From assembly GCA_035526825.1 (NCBI GenBank), contig DATLBT010000135.1, forward strand, positions 1-28,395: a stretch of DNA of 28,395 nt. The letters are read 5' to 3'. This stretch comes from JACPFV01 sp035526825. Its GTDB lineage: Bacteria; Pseudomonadota; Gammaproteobacteria; Nevskiales; Nevskiaceae. Position numbers and translations under genes: made by a program. Of this stretch, positions 16,295 through 24,256 are shown piece by piece. Position 1 is the first letter of the stretch, and every line of letters begins with the position of its first letter. The notes beneath the pieces are model-generated. The model ran no database searches and was not told the DNA's origin. It worked only from the letters and a program-made list of their open reading frames with translations.

Positions 16295-17169
16295 ACGCCG
16301 CCCTTATGCTGTTGCGCGCGGCGCTCGCATTCGCGCTGCTGACGCTCGTTGCCTGCGCGACCTCCCCGAGCCGCGAAGCCCTGCAGCAGCAGTCGCTGCT
16401 GGCGGCGGGTCAAAGCCTCGAGGCCGCCGGCGACTACGACGGGGCGCTGGTGCGTTACGTCCAGCTGCTGCAGCTGGACGAGCGCAACGTCGAGGGTCAT
16501 TTCCGGATCGGCCGCGTGCACGCCGCCCTGGGCAACGCCGCCACGTCGCGCGAGGCGTACCAGCGCGCGCTGGCGCTCGACCCACAGCATCCCGGCGCGC
16601 TGGAGGGGCTCGGGCTGCAGCAACTGGATGTCGGCGAGCGCGCCACGGCCGCCGCGCTACTGCACAAGGCGCTGGCGCGCGACAACGCGCGCTGGCGCAG
16701 CTATAACGGCCTCGGGGTGCTGGCCGACCTGGATTCTCGACACGGGGTCGCGCAGGCCTACTACGGCGAGGCACTGAAGCTGCGCCCGGGCGACCTTTCG
16801 GTGACCAACAACCTCGGCTACTCGTACTATCTCGCGGGGGACCTGCCCAAGGCCCGCACCCAGTTCGAGGGAGTGCTCGCAGTCGATCCCGGCAACAAGA
16901 AAGGACTGTCCAACCTCGGCTTGCTGTTTGCGCGCCAGGGAAAATACGGGCACGCGGTGCAGACGCTGGAGCGCATCCTGTCGCCGGCCGAAGCCCGCTA
17001 CGCGGTGGGTTACATCTGCCTGATCGACGGCAAGCTGGACGACGCTGAACGCCTGCTCAAGGATTCAGTGCGGCGCTCCGCGGCTTATGACCCGGCCACG
17101 CACGCGGCGCTCAAGCGCGTGCGCGAGGGGCAGGAGCGCCGGGCGCGCGTCGGCGACGAGGAAGAATAG
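16291..17169 (+). CDS. tadD: TadD-like TPR lipoprotein
   Basis: 292 residues from ATG 16291 (ATGA overlap with tadC). A lipoprotein signal peptide, MNAALMLLRAALAFALLTLVAC, ends at Cys22 with lipobox LVAC. The rest is a row of tetratricopeptide repeats: GQSLEAAGDYDGALVRYVQL, IGRVHAALGNAATSREAYQR then ALALDPQHPGALEGLG, and LGYSYYLAGDLPKARTQFEG followed by VLAVDPGNKKGLSNLGLLFA. TadD is an outer-membrane-attached scaffold needed for secretin assembly in other Tad systems. It is the last gene of the pilus operon; the 77 bases after it have a GCGCC-N5-GGCGC hairpin but no T-tail. Confidence 0.92.
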   Translation: MNAALMLLRAALAFALLTLVACATSPSREALQQQSLLAAGQSLEAAGDYDGALVRYVQLLQLDERNVEGHFRIGRVHAALGNAATSREAYQRALALDPQHPGALEGLGLQQLDVGERATAAALLHKALARDNARWRSYNGLGVLADLDSRHGVAQAYYGEALKLRPGDLSVTNNLGYSYYLAGDLPKARTQFEGVLAVDPGNKKGLSNLGLLFARQGKYGHAVQTLERILSPAEARYAVGYICLIDGKLDDAERLLKDSVRRSAAYDPATHAALKRVREGQERRARVGDEEE

Positions 17170-17246
17170 GTCGGCGACGCGCCTGCGTGGCGCGGCGGCC
17201 ATGCTAAGTTACCGGCGCCCAACGGACGCTGGATCAAAACCCGCAC

Positions 17247-18053
17247 ATGAAGACCACCCGCATCGCCATCCACGGCGCCGCCGGCCGAATGGGCCGCGCC
17301 GTGATCCAGACGGCACTCGCCACGCCGAGCGTCAAGCTGGTCGCCGCAGTCGACCGCCAGGACAACGCCGAGCTCGGCGAGGACGTCGCGGAAGTCGTCG
17401 GCCAGGCGCCGATAGGCATCTCGGTGGGCTATACCATCGATCCGATGTCGGACCCCTTCGAAGTGCTGGTGGACTTCACCCAGCCCGAAGCGACGCTCAA
17501 CGCGCTTGAGCTGTGTCGCAGTCACAGGAAGGCGATGGTCATCGGTACCACCGGTTTTTCGCCGGCGCAGCGCAAGGCAATTGAGGCCGCCGCGAAGGAC
17601 ATCCCGATCTGCACCGCGGCGAATTTCAGCATCGGCGTCAACGTCGTGCTGAGCCTGCTTGGTGATGCCGCGCGACTCCTTGGCGAGGACTATGACGTCG
17701 AGATCATCGAGGCGCACCATCGCCACAAGAACGACGCGCCCTCCGGCACGGCGCTGGCGATGGGAGAAGAGGTCGCCAGGACGCTCGGCCGCAACTTCAA
17801 GGATTGCGCGATCTACGGTCGCGAAGGACAGACCGGGGCGCGCGAACGCAAGACCATCGGCTTCGCGACGGTGCGCGGCGGCGACGTGGTGGGCGACCAC
17901 ACCGTCCTGTTCCTCGGCGAGGGCGAGCGCGTCGAGATTTCGCACAAGGCCACCAGCCGCCTCAACTTTGCCCAGGGCGCGCTGCGCGCGGCGTGCTGGC
18001 TTGCCGGTCGCCAGCCAGGCCTGTACTCGATGCAGGACGTACTGCGCGGCTGA
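17247..18053 (+). CDS. dapB: 4-hydroxy-tetrahydrodipicolinate reductase DapB
   Basis: 268 residues, normal for DapB, which uses NAD(P)H to make tetrahydrodipicolinate in the lysine/diaminopimelate pathway. The nucleotide-binding fold is at the start (IAIHGAAGRMGRAVIQ, GxxGxxG). GTTGFSPAQ and AANFSIGVNVVLSLLGDAAR follow, then the substrate site EIIEAHHRHKNDAPSGTALA with the catalytic His and Lys. The C-terminal part has FATVRGGDVVGDHTVLFLGE and ISHKATSRLNFAQGALRAAC. ATG 17247 is the natural start. In Pseudomonas dapB lies between dnaJ and carA; here 10 kb of pilus genes precede it. Its stop overlaps the next ATG by one base. Confidence 0.96.
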   Translation: MKTTRIAIHGAAGRMGRAVIQTALATPSVKLVAAVDRQDNAELGEDVAEVVGQAPIGISVGYTIDPMSDPFEVLVDFTQPEATLNALELCRSHRKAMVIGTTGFSPAQRKAIEAAAKDIPICTAANFSIGVNVVLSLLGDAARLLGEDYDVEIIEAHHRHKNDAPSGTALAMGEEVARTLGRNFKDCAIYGREGQTGARERKTIGFATVRGGDVVGDHTVLFLGEGERVEISHKATSRLNFAQGALRAACWLAGRQPGLYSMQDVLRG

Positions 18054-18526
18054 TGGCCAGCATCCGCGCCGCCACCGCCGCGGACGTTTCCGAGATCTTG
18101 CGCCTGATCCAGGCGCTCGCCGACTACGAAAAATTGCGCGACGAGGCGGTGGCCACCGTCGAGGACTTGCGCCATACCTTGTTCGGCACGCGTCCGGCTG
18201 CCGAGGTGCTGCTCGCGGAGGTCGATGGCCGCGCGGTCGGCATGGCGCTGTTCTTCCCGAACTACTCGACGTTTCTTGGCAAGCCCGGCATTTACCTGGA
18301 AGACCTGTTCGTCGAGCCGGCGTTGCGCGGGCAGGGCATTGGCAAGGCGTTGCTGCGGGCGGTGGCGCGACTCGCGGTGGAGCGCGGTTGCGGCCGGTTC
18401 GAATGGTCGGTGCTCGACTGGAATCAGCCGGCGATCGACTTCTATCGGTCTCTCGGTGCGAAACCGATGAGCGACTGGACCATCTATCGCGTGACGGGAG
18501 AGGCGCTCGCCAGGCTCGGCCGGTGA
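18053..18526 (+). CDS. GNAT-family N-acetyltransferase (SSAT2/thialysine-type)
   Basis: 157 residues from ATG 18053 (TGATG overlap with dapB). The GNAT fold is plain: IRAATAADVSEILRLIQALA at the N-terminus, then FFPNYSTFLGKPGIYLEDLF and VEPALRGQGIGKALL with the acetyl-CoA pyrophosphate loop RGQGIG, then RFEWSVLDWNQPAIDFYRSL and GAKPMSDWTIYRV. The STFLGKPGIYLEDLFV and WSVLDWN-P-A-FY-LGA motifs are those of the diamine acetyltransferase-2-like group, whose members acetylate thialysine and similar amines. A lysine-analogue substrate would fit its coupling to dapB, but that is an inference. Start and family are firm; the substrate is not. Confidence 0.87.
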   Translation: MASIRAATAADVSEILRLIQALADYEKLRDEAVATVEDLRHTLFGTRPAAEVLLAEVDGRAVGMALFFPNYSTFLGKPGIYLEDLFVEPALRGQGIGKALLRAVARLAVERGCGRFEWSVLDWNQPAIDFYRSLGAKPMSDWTIYRVTGEALARLGR

Positions 18527-18551
18527 GCCACTCCGCGTCGTAAAATGGCGC

Positions 18552-19739
18552 GTGGACAAGTTTGGCAAGAAACCGGTCAAGGGCCGCGGCGCGTTGTCGA
18601 ATCCCGCCGGGCGCTTCGAGAGCGTGGCGCGCGGTGCGATCGACGACGGCTGGAACTCGCTCGAGGAAGAAGCGCCGCGGCTGAAGACTCAGGTCACGGC
18701 GGATCCGGCGCGCAGCATCATCAGCACGAATGACTCGCCGGATGTTTCCTTCAGACAGTCCATCAATCCGTATCGCGGATGCGAAAACGGCTGCATTTAT
18801 TGCTTTGCCCGCCCGAGCCATGCCTTTCTCAATCTCTCGCCGGGGCTCGATTTCGAGACCAAGCTGTTTTACAAGGCCAATGCGGCGGAGTTGTTCGAGA
18901 AGGAATTGCGCAAGCCCGGCTACGTGTGCAGGCCTATCGTCATCGGCGTCAACACTGATGCATACCAGCCGATCGAGCGCGAATACCGCGTCACGCGTTC
19001 GCTGCTCGAGGTCGCCTGGCGATTCAGGCAGCCCATGGAACTCATCACCAAGGGGGCCACGCTCATGGAGCGCGATGTCGACCTCATCGGCGAAATGGGC
19101 CGCGCCGGGCTGGCTGACGTCACGGTGTCGATCACCAGCCTCTCTGATGACATCAAGCGCTCACTCGAGCCGCGCACCTCGTCGCCGGCGGCGCGACTGC
19201 GGCTGGTGCGCAAGCTCACTGACGCCGGCGTGCCGGTGACGGTCAACGTCGCGCCGGTGATTCCTGCGATCACCGACCACGAGATTGAGGCGATCCTTGA
19301 GGCCGCGCGCGATGCCGGCGCGGTCGGAGCGGGGTGGGTCATGCTACGACTGCCCTGGGAAGTAAAAGACCTGTTCCGCGAGTGGCTCGACGCGCATTAC
19401 CCGGACCGGGCCGACCACGTTATGAGCCTGATGCGCCAGATACACGGCGGCGAGGCGCAGCACCGACCCCGCGAGACGGTGACCGATCCTGAGGGCTACA
19501 ACCTTGACGCGCCGGCGGCGCCGCAGCCGCGCAAGCCGGACCGTTACGCGAAGAACGTGTACTACAACGCCGAATTCGGCGCACGCCAGCGCGGCAACGG
19601 GCCGTTTGCGGCGCTGATCGAGCAGCGCTTCCGGCTTGCCTGCCGGCGCCTGGGTCTCGATCGCCCGACGCGCGAGCTCGACACCAAGCAGTTCCTCGTG
19701 CCACCGGCACCCGGCGACCAGTTCGGTCTGGAATTCTGA
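18552..19739 (+). CDS. PA0069-family radical SAM protein
   Basis: 395 residues from GTG 18552, 25 bases after the acetyltransferase stop. It is a radical SAM protein with the iron-sulfur motif CxxxCxxC at Cys77, Cys81 and Cys84 (GCENGCIYCFARP), preceded by SINPYRG. Other visible motifs are GVNTDAYQPIEREYRVTRSL, ITKGATLMERDVDLIGEMG and VTVSITSLSDDIKRSLEPR. The N-terminus (GRGALSNPAGRFES) and the C-terminal FRLACRRLGL are typical of the PA0069 group, distant relatives of spore photoproduct lyase. The reaction is not known to me; nucleic-acid repair has been suggested for relatives. Family certain, function open. Confidence 0.9.
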   Translation: MDKFGKKPVKGRGALSNPAGRFESVARGAIDDGWNSLEEEAPRLKTQVTADPARSIISTNDSPDVSFRQSINPYRGCENGCIYCFARPSHAFLNLSPGLDFETKLFYKANAAELFEKELRKPGYVCRPIVIGVNTDAYQPIEREYRVTRSLLEVAWRFRQPMELITKGATLMERDVDLIGEMGRAGLADVTVSITSLSDDIKRSLEPRTSSPAARLRLVRKLTDAGVPVTVNVAPVIPAITDHEIEAILEAARDAGAVGAGWVMLRLPWEVKDLFREWLDAHYPDRADHVMSLMRQIHGGEAQHRPRETVTDPEGYNLDAPAAPQPRKPDRYAKNVYYNAEFGARQRGNGPFAALIEQRFRLACRRLGLDRPTRELDTKQFLVPPAPGDQFGLEF

Positions 19740-19764
19740 GAGAATCCCGCCACGGGGGAATATC

Positions 19765-20139
19765 GTGGAATTCGCGCAGGTCCGTTATGCGGACGTGGTG
19801 GTGTTCTCGGTCAAAGGCCGGGTCGACCACTCCAGTGCCGAGCAGTTCAAGGCCGGTTTGGCGCCTTCGCTGGTTGGCTGCGCGGCGAGCGGCTACAAGC
19901 TGCTGCTGGACCTCTCCGAACTCGAGTACATCAGCAGCGCCGGCCTGCGCGTGCTCATGCTCGCTGCACGCGAGGTCAAGGCGCGGGACGGCACACTGGT
20001 GGTGTGCGAGTTGCAGCCGGTGGTCAGGGAAATTTTCGAGATCAGCCGCTTCAACGTGGTGTTCAAGGTCTATCCGACTTCGGGCAGCGCATTGGGCGAG
20101 TTGTCAGCAGCCGCAGCTGCGGCGCACGCCGGCGCTTGA
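19765..20139 (+). CDS. STAS-domain anti-anti-sigma factor (RsbV/SpoIIAA-like)
   Basis: 124 residues from GTG 19765, preceded by GGGGGAA at 19754-19760; the frame is open upstream inside the radical SAM gene but this start gives the usual VEFAQVRYADVVVFSVKGRV DHSSA-type N-terminus. The STAS domain fills the protein. The phosphorylation site is intact: LSELEYISSAGLRVLM, where Ser58 (second Ser of SSAG) aligns with Ser58 of SpoIIAA. In partner-switching systems the unphosphorylated STAS protein captures an RsbW-type kinase and frees the regulated target. A kinase-type gene (24349) and a PP2C phosphatase (21083) are close by. It ends with a short Ala-rich tail. Confidence 0.9.
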   Translation: MEFAQVRYADVVVFSVKGRVDHSSAEQFKAGLAPSLVGCAASGYKLLLDLSELEYISSAGLRVLMLAAREVKARDGTLVVCELQPVVREIFEISRFNVVFKVYPTSGSALGELSAAAAAAHAGA

Positions 20140-20145
20140 GCGCGC

Positions 20146-21105
20146 GTGCGTTTGCGCTTCTGGGGCACCCGCGGCTCGTTGCCGGTGGCCCTGACTGCAG
20201 CGGAAGTCCGCGAGAAGGTGGTCGGCGCCCTCCTGGCAGCGCGCGGACGCTCACTCGAGACGCCCGGGCAGATCCGCGCATTCGTTGAAGACCAGCTGCC
20301 ATTTTCCGTGGGCGGCACCTTCGGGGGTCACTCACCTTGCGTGCAAATCGACACCGGCGCCTCCGACGAGTATCTGCTTTGCGACGCGGGCAGCGGCATC
20401 CGTCCTTTCGGCCAGCAAACGTTGCGCGAGCGCAAGGGCCGGCCGGGGACGTATCACGTCCTCGTGTCCCACATGCACTGGGACCACATCATGGGTTTCC
20501 CGTTCTTCACGCCCGCGTACATCCCGGGTAACACGGTGCATGTCTACGGCTGCCATGCGGGCCTGGAAGGGGCGTTTCGGCGTCAGCAAGACGAGCCCTC
20601 GTTCCCGGTGCCGCTGTCGGTGCTCAAAAGCGACATCCGTTTCACCCGGCTCGTGCCCGGTGAGTCATGCACCATCGCCGGCTGCACGGTGGTGCCCAGG
20701 CTCCAGCATCACGGCGGCGACTCCTATGGTTACCGCATCGAGCATGGCGGCAAGTGCGTGGTGTACACGACCGACACCGAGCACAAGATGGACCAGCTGG
20801 CGCAGACGCAGGCGTTCATCGAGTTTTTCCGCGAGGCGGATGCCGTGGTCTTCGACAGCATGTACTCGCTGGCCGAGGCCATGTCGGTGAAGGAAGACTG
20901 GGGCCACTCGAGCAATGTCGTCGGTGTCGAGCTGTGCCAGCTCGCAAAAGCGAAGCGCTTGTGCCTGTTCCACCACGAGCCGGTGTTCGGCGACGAACGG
21001 CTCGAGGAGATCCTCGCGGAAACGCGACGCTTCGAGGAAATAACCCGCGACGGCCATACCGTCGAAGTGCTGTCGGCCTACGATGGACTCGAGCTGGAAA
21101 TCTGA
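20146..21105 (+). CDS. Metallo-beta-lactamase-fold hydrolase (possible cyclic-nucleotide phosphodiesterase type)
   Basis: 319 residues from GTG 20146, six bases after the STAS gene. The start VRLRFWGTRGSLPVA is the N-terminal signature of a group of MBL-fold hydrolases often found beside signalling genes. The metal site is intact: SHMHWDHIMGFPFF gives His109, His111, Asp113 and His114, with LQHHGGDSYGY, VVYTTDTEH (bridging Asp) and LCLFHHEP further on. It resembles PhnP and phosphodiesterase-like members rather than antibiotic-degrading beta-lactamases; there is no signal peptide, so it is cytoplasmic. Its stop overlaps the CHASE2-PP2C gene by 23 bases, suggesting coupled synthesis. Substrate unknown; a nucleotide second messenger is an inference from context. 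Confidence 0.85.
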   Translation: MRLRFWGTRGSLPVALTAAEVREKVVGALLAARGRSLETPGQIRAFVEDQLPFSVGGTFGGHSPCVQIDTGASDEYLLCDAGSGIRPFGQQTLRERKGRPGTYHVLVSHMHWDHIMGFPFFTPAYIPGNTVHVYGCHAGLEGAFRRQQDEPSFPVPLSVLKSDIRFTRLVPGESCTIAGCTVVPRLQHHGGDSYGYRIEHGGKCVVYTTDTEHKMDQLAQTQAFIEFFREADAVVFDSMYSLAEAMSVKEDWGHSSNVVGVELCQLAKAKRLCLFHHEPVFGDERLEEILAETRRFEEITRDGHTVEVLSAYDGLELEI

Positions 21106-23191
21106 GGCGCTGCCGCACCTGGCCGGGGCGCGCGTGGCCTGGATCGCTGTCGCGATGGTGTTGGCCTTCATGCTGTCCGACGGCGCCCCGCTGCGCTTGC
21201 TGCGCGCGCAGGTGTTCGATGCCTACCAGCGCGTGTTGCCGAGGCCGCGGCTGTCGGCGCCCGCATTGGTGGTGGCCATCGACGAGCGAACCCTCGCTGA
21301 GCATGGCCAGTGGCCTTGGCCGCGGACCCGCTTCGCCGAGTTGATTGGCAAGGTTGCGGCCGCCCAGCCGGCCGCGATTGGCATCGACATCCTGTTTGCC
21401 GAGCCTGACCGGCTATCGCCGCGCCGCATCGTCGAGGGTGCGAGCGACATCGATCCCGAGCTGGCTCGCCGAATCAGCGCGCTGCGCGACAACGACGCTG
21501 TGCTGGCGTCGGCGCTGCAGGATCGCCGTGTCGTGCTCGGGGTGGTTGGCGATGACGCCGCCGCCGGGGCATCGGCTGAGCGACCGCTGCGCGCGGCGCC
21601 GGTGTTGCTCAAAGGACCGGTCGAGGGGCTCGAGGCCGTGCCGCAGTACGCCGGGGCGGTGCGCAGTCGTCCCGAGATGGAATGGGCGGCCGCGGGCCAG
21701 GGGCTCATCAATGCGATTGCAGAAGACGTGGTGCGGCGCGTGGCGCTGCTCGGTCGCGTGGGTGACCGGCTGTTGCCCAACCTCGAGGTCGAGATGCTGC
21801 GCGTAGCCAGTGGAGAGGCCGTGATCGCCGTCGGGCTGGATTCCGACGGCGTCCGCGAGGTTCGCATCGGCGACCTCGACATCCCGACCGCGCGAGACGG
21901 CTCGATGTGGCTGCGCTACGGCGATAGGCTCGGCAACCGCACGGTGTCGGCGGCCGACGTCCTTGCTGGGACCTTCGATGCGGAGATGCTCGAGCGCAAG
22001 CTGGTGCTGATCGGGGTAACCGGGCAGGGGCTCGTCGACCAGCCGCCGACGCCGCTGGGTGACCGCATGCCGGGCGTGGAAATCCGTGCGCAGTTGCTCG
22101 AGAACATCTTCGACCGCTCGTGGCTGGTGCGCCCGGCCGGCATGGCCGGGTTCGAGGCGTTGTTGTTCGTGCTCACAGCGGCGCTGTTCATCTGGCGCGT
22201 GCCGCGCGGTACGCCGTTACAGGCCGCGCTGTTGCTGAGCGCGGTGCTGGTCATAGAGGTGCTCGCCGGCCTGGTCGCGTTCAACCGCGGCGTCCTGGTC
22301 GACACCGTGTTTGTGGCCGTCGCCGCGACGCTGGTGTTCACCATCGTGCTCGGCACGGTGCTCACGGACTCTCAGCGTCAGCGGCGCGAGCTTGCGCGCC
22401 GGCTCGCCGACGAGCGGGAGTCAGCGGCGCGTTTGGCCGGTGAACTCGAGACGGCGCGGCGCGTGCAGATGGGCATGCTGCCCGATTCACCGGGGGTGCT
22501 GGCCGGCGATGCGCGGGTCGACCTCAAGGCGTTCATGGAGCCCGCACGCTCGGTCGGTGGCGACCTTTACGACTTCTTCATGCTCGATTCGCGCACCCTG
22601 TTCGTGATGATCGGCGATGTCTCCGGCAAAGGCATGGGCGCCGCGATGTTCATGGCGCTGATCAAGTCGCTGTGCCGATCAGCCGTGCTGCGCCACCCCA
22701 AGGCGCTCGACCAGGCGCTGGCGCAAGCCGAGGACGAGATCCGGCGCGAGAACCCGGAATCCTTGTTTGTGACCTTGATGGTGTTGTGCCTGGACCTCGA
22801 CTCCGGCGAGTTGACCTACTGCAACGCCGGGCACGACCCGCTCTACGGCCTCCGGCCCGGCCAGGCTGTCGCCAGGCGCATCGACCATGGCGGGCGGCCG
22901 CCGCTGTGCGTGCTCGACGATTACCCCTATCCATTGGGTCGAGACAGGTTGGCGCCGGGCGAGCAGCTGGTGCTGATCACCGATGGCATCACCGAGGCGA
23001 ACAACGGACGAGGGCAGCTGTACGGCCATGCGCGCCTCGAGGCGGTCTTCGCGGCGCGCGGCGATGCCGACCCCTCCACCGTGGTCGAATCGGTGCGGCG
23101 GGATGTGGCCGCGTTCGTCGACGGCGCCGAGCAGGCGGATGACCTGGCGGTGCTGGTGCTGCGCTGGAACGGTGATGCCGGTGCGGGCTAG
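21083..23191 (+). CDS. CHASE2-domain membrane protein with PP2C/SpoIIE serine phosphatase domain
   Basis: 702 residues. An N-terminal membrane helix (VAWIAVAMVLAFMLS, ~15-33) is followed by a periplasmic CHASE2 sensor (~40-345): LVVAIDERTLAEHGQWPWPR, GIDILFAEPD and KLVLIGVTGQGLVDQPPTPL. Three membrane helices follow (FEALLFVLTAALFIW; ALLLSAVLVIEVLAGLVAF; TVFVAVAATLVFTIVLGTVL), then a short coiled coil (QRRELARRLADERESAARLA). The rest is a cytoplasmic PP2C domain: RRVQMGMLPDSP, SVGGDLYDFF, GDVSGKGMGAAMFMALIKSL, GHDPLY, LITDGITEA and ADDLAVLVL. The metal-binding Asp residues are all present. It is an RsbU/SpoIIE-type phosphatase that should dephosphorylate the STAS protein in response to an envelope signal. 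Convergent with the OmpA gene, only four bases apart. Confidence 0.93.
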   Translation: MDSSWKSEALPHLAGARVAWIAVAMVLAFMLSDGAPLRLLRAQVFDAYQRVLPRPRLSAPALVVAIDERTLAEHGQWPWPRTRFAELIGKVAAAQPAAIGIDILFAEPDRLSPRRIVEGASDIDPELARRISALRDNDAVLASALQDRRVVLGVVGDDAAAGASAERPLRAAPVLLKGPVEGLEAVPQYAGAVRSRPEMEWAAAGQGLINAIAEDVVRRVALLGRVGDRLLPNLEVEMLRVASGEAVIAVGLDSDGVREVRIGDLDIPTARDGSMWLRYGDRLGNRTVSAADVLAGTFDAEMLERKLVLIGVTGQGLVDQPPTPLGDRMPGVEIRAQLLENIFDRSWLVRPAGMAGFEALLFVLTAALFIWRVPRGTPLQAALLLSAVLVIEVLAGLVAFNRGVLVDTVFVAVAATLVFTIVLGTVLTDSQRQRRELARRLADERESAARLAGELETARRVQMGMLPDSPGVLAGDARVDLKAFMEPARSVGGDLYDFFMLDSRTLFVMIGDVSGKGMGAAMFMALIKSLCRSAVLRHPKALDQALAQAEDEIRRENPESLFVTLMVLCLDLDSGELTYCNAGHDPLYGLRPGQAVARRIDHGGRPPLCVLDDYPYPLGRDRLAPGEQLVLITDGITEANNGRGQLYGHARLEAVFAARGDADPSTVVESVRRDVAAFVDGAEQADDLAVLVLRWNGDAGAG

Positions 23192-23195
23192 CGCC

Positions 23196-23819
23196 TCAGC
23201 GGATGGTGACCTCAACGCGGCGGTTGGTCGCGTTCGGCACGCCATCCTCGGTGGCAACCTCGGGAAATCGCTCGCCCATGCCGATCGCGCTGACCGTGCC
23301 CGGGTTGGCGCCCTTGTCGATCAGGGCGCGGCGGACGTACTCGGCGCGCTTGAGCGACAAGGCCTCATTGTTCTCAGGCGTGCCGACGCGATCGGTGTGG
23401 CCGACAATTTCGAACTCCGCCGCTTCCCAATCGGCAGCTTCCGCGAGTACCTGGTCCAGCTTGGCCAGGGAGTCCGGGGTCAAGGCGTCGTTGGCCAGCG
23501 TGAAATTGAGCGCGAAATGCATGGACTTGCGGGGCAACGCAGCACTTGCGGTCGCAAAGCGCGACGCCACGAATTGCGCGTCGACCGGCTTGTGCTGGAT
23601 CGCGCCGTGCTGACGAACCACGGCGGTGGCGTAGGCCGTGTCCAGCACCTGCACCTCGTTGCCCTTGTGGACGACGACCGCGCCGACGTGACCGTCGTGC
23701 CGGCTGGGCACGACGGTCACTATGGTCTCGGGTCCTGATGGACGGCCTAACGTGCAACATCCCGACAAGACCGCGATCAGCAGGGTTATCGCTGGCGCGC
23801 GGCCAAGCGGCGCCATCAT
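23196..23819 (-). CDS. OmpA-domain lipoprotein
   Basis: 207 residues on the - strand, second gene of a two-gene unit with the FecR-like gene; its ATG overlaps the FecR stop (ATGA). The signal peptide ends in lipobox LSGC (Cys21, followed by another Cys). The middle part (residues ~30-90) is unrecognised. The C-terminal OmpA domain has MHFALNFTLANDALTPDSLA, EFEIVGHTDRVGTPENNEAL, SLKRAEYVRRALIDKG and IGMGERFPE, then NRRVEVTIR, with the peptidoglycan-binding Asp and Arg present. It is probably anchored in the outer membrane and holds the cell wall. The convergent end, four bases from the CHASE2-PP2C stop, and the FecR partner link it to the signalling cluster. Confidence 0.88.
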   Translation of the reverse strand: MMAPLGRAPAITLLIAVLSGCCTLGRPSGPETIVTVVPSRHDGHVGAVVVHKGNEVQVLDTAYATAVVRQHGAIQHKPVDAQFVASRFATASAALPRKSMHFALNFTLANDALTPDSLAKLDQVLAEAADWEAAEFEIVGHTDRVGTPENNEALSLKRAEYVRRALIDKGANPGTVSAIGMGERFPEVATEDGVPNATNRRVEVTIR

Positions 23820-24256
23820 TGCTTGGGGTCGGTGACCTGCACGAAGAACTCGGTCCCGCGGACACCGAGGATCGTGGTCGGGGTGTGGATGCGCATGGCT
23901 TCAGGGGATTTGGCCACGATCTTGCCGGACACCGCGGAGAGCGTGCCGCGATTCAGCCTGGCTTCGAACGCATCGGGCTGGCCCTTGGTGTTGAACGAAA
24001 ACAGGCTGATGTCCAGCGAGCTGTCCGGGCCCAGCGACAGCAGCGAGTTGTCCTTGAAAGTAATGCCGGCCGAGCCGTCGGCCCTGGTCATGACCCGGTC
24101 GGACTGCTGGATCGGCGTGCCCGAGGGCGCGGCGATCTCCTGGCCGTCGCGGACCAGTACGACGCCGCCCTTGGAAGTCTTGATTTGGCCGACATCGGCG
24201 GCGTGGACCGCCGGAGCGAGGGCTACGAGCAAGGCCAGGATCGCGATGCGCTGCAT
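23816..24256 (-). CDS. Periplasmic FecR-domain protein
   Basis: 146 residues on the - strand. A signal peptide (MQRIAILALLVALAPAVHA) leads into a FecR domain: VLVRDGQEIAAPSGTPIQQS, DRVMTRADGSAGITFKDNSL, and IHTPTTILGVRGTEFFVQV. There is no membrane anchor, no N-terminal anti-sigma domain and no sigma factor beside it, so it is the stand-alone FecR type rather than an iron-transport regulator. Proteins of this type occur next to CHASE2 sensors in other bacteria (from memory), which suggests that it presents or senses a periplasmic ligand. The start has AGGGAG ten bases upstream on the - strand. Confidence 0.9.
   Translation of the reverse strand: MQRIAILALLVALAPAVHAADVGQIKTSKGGVVLVRDGQEIAAPSGTPIQQSDRVMTRADGSAGITFKDNSLLSLGPDSSLDISLFSFNTKGQPDAFEARLNRGTLSAVSGKIVAKSPEAMRIHTPTTILGVRGTEFFVQVTDPKQ

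Noticed and set aside
17085..18821. A 578-codon open frame on the - strand opposite dapB, the acetyltransferase and the radical SAM gene
   Set aside because: It spans three firmly identified + strand genes and their junctions, and has an Arg/Ala-rich, low-information product.
20146..21105. An antibiotic-resistance beta-lactamase
   Set aside because: There is no signal peptide, and the FWGTRG start and HMHWDH context belong to signalling or phosphodiesterase-like MBL proteins, not to secreted lactamases.
23816..24256. A FecI/FecR iron-transport regulator
   Set aside because: No ECF sigma factor or TonB receptor is nearby, and the protein has a signal peptide and no inner-membrane or anti-sigma N-terminal domain.
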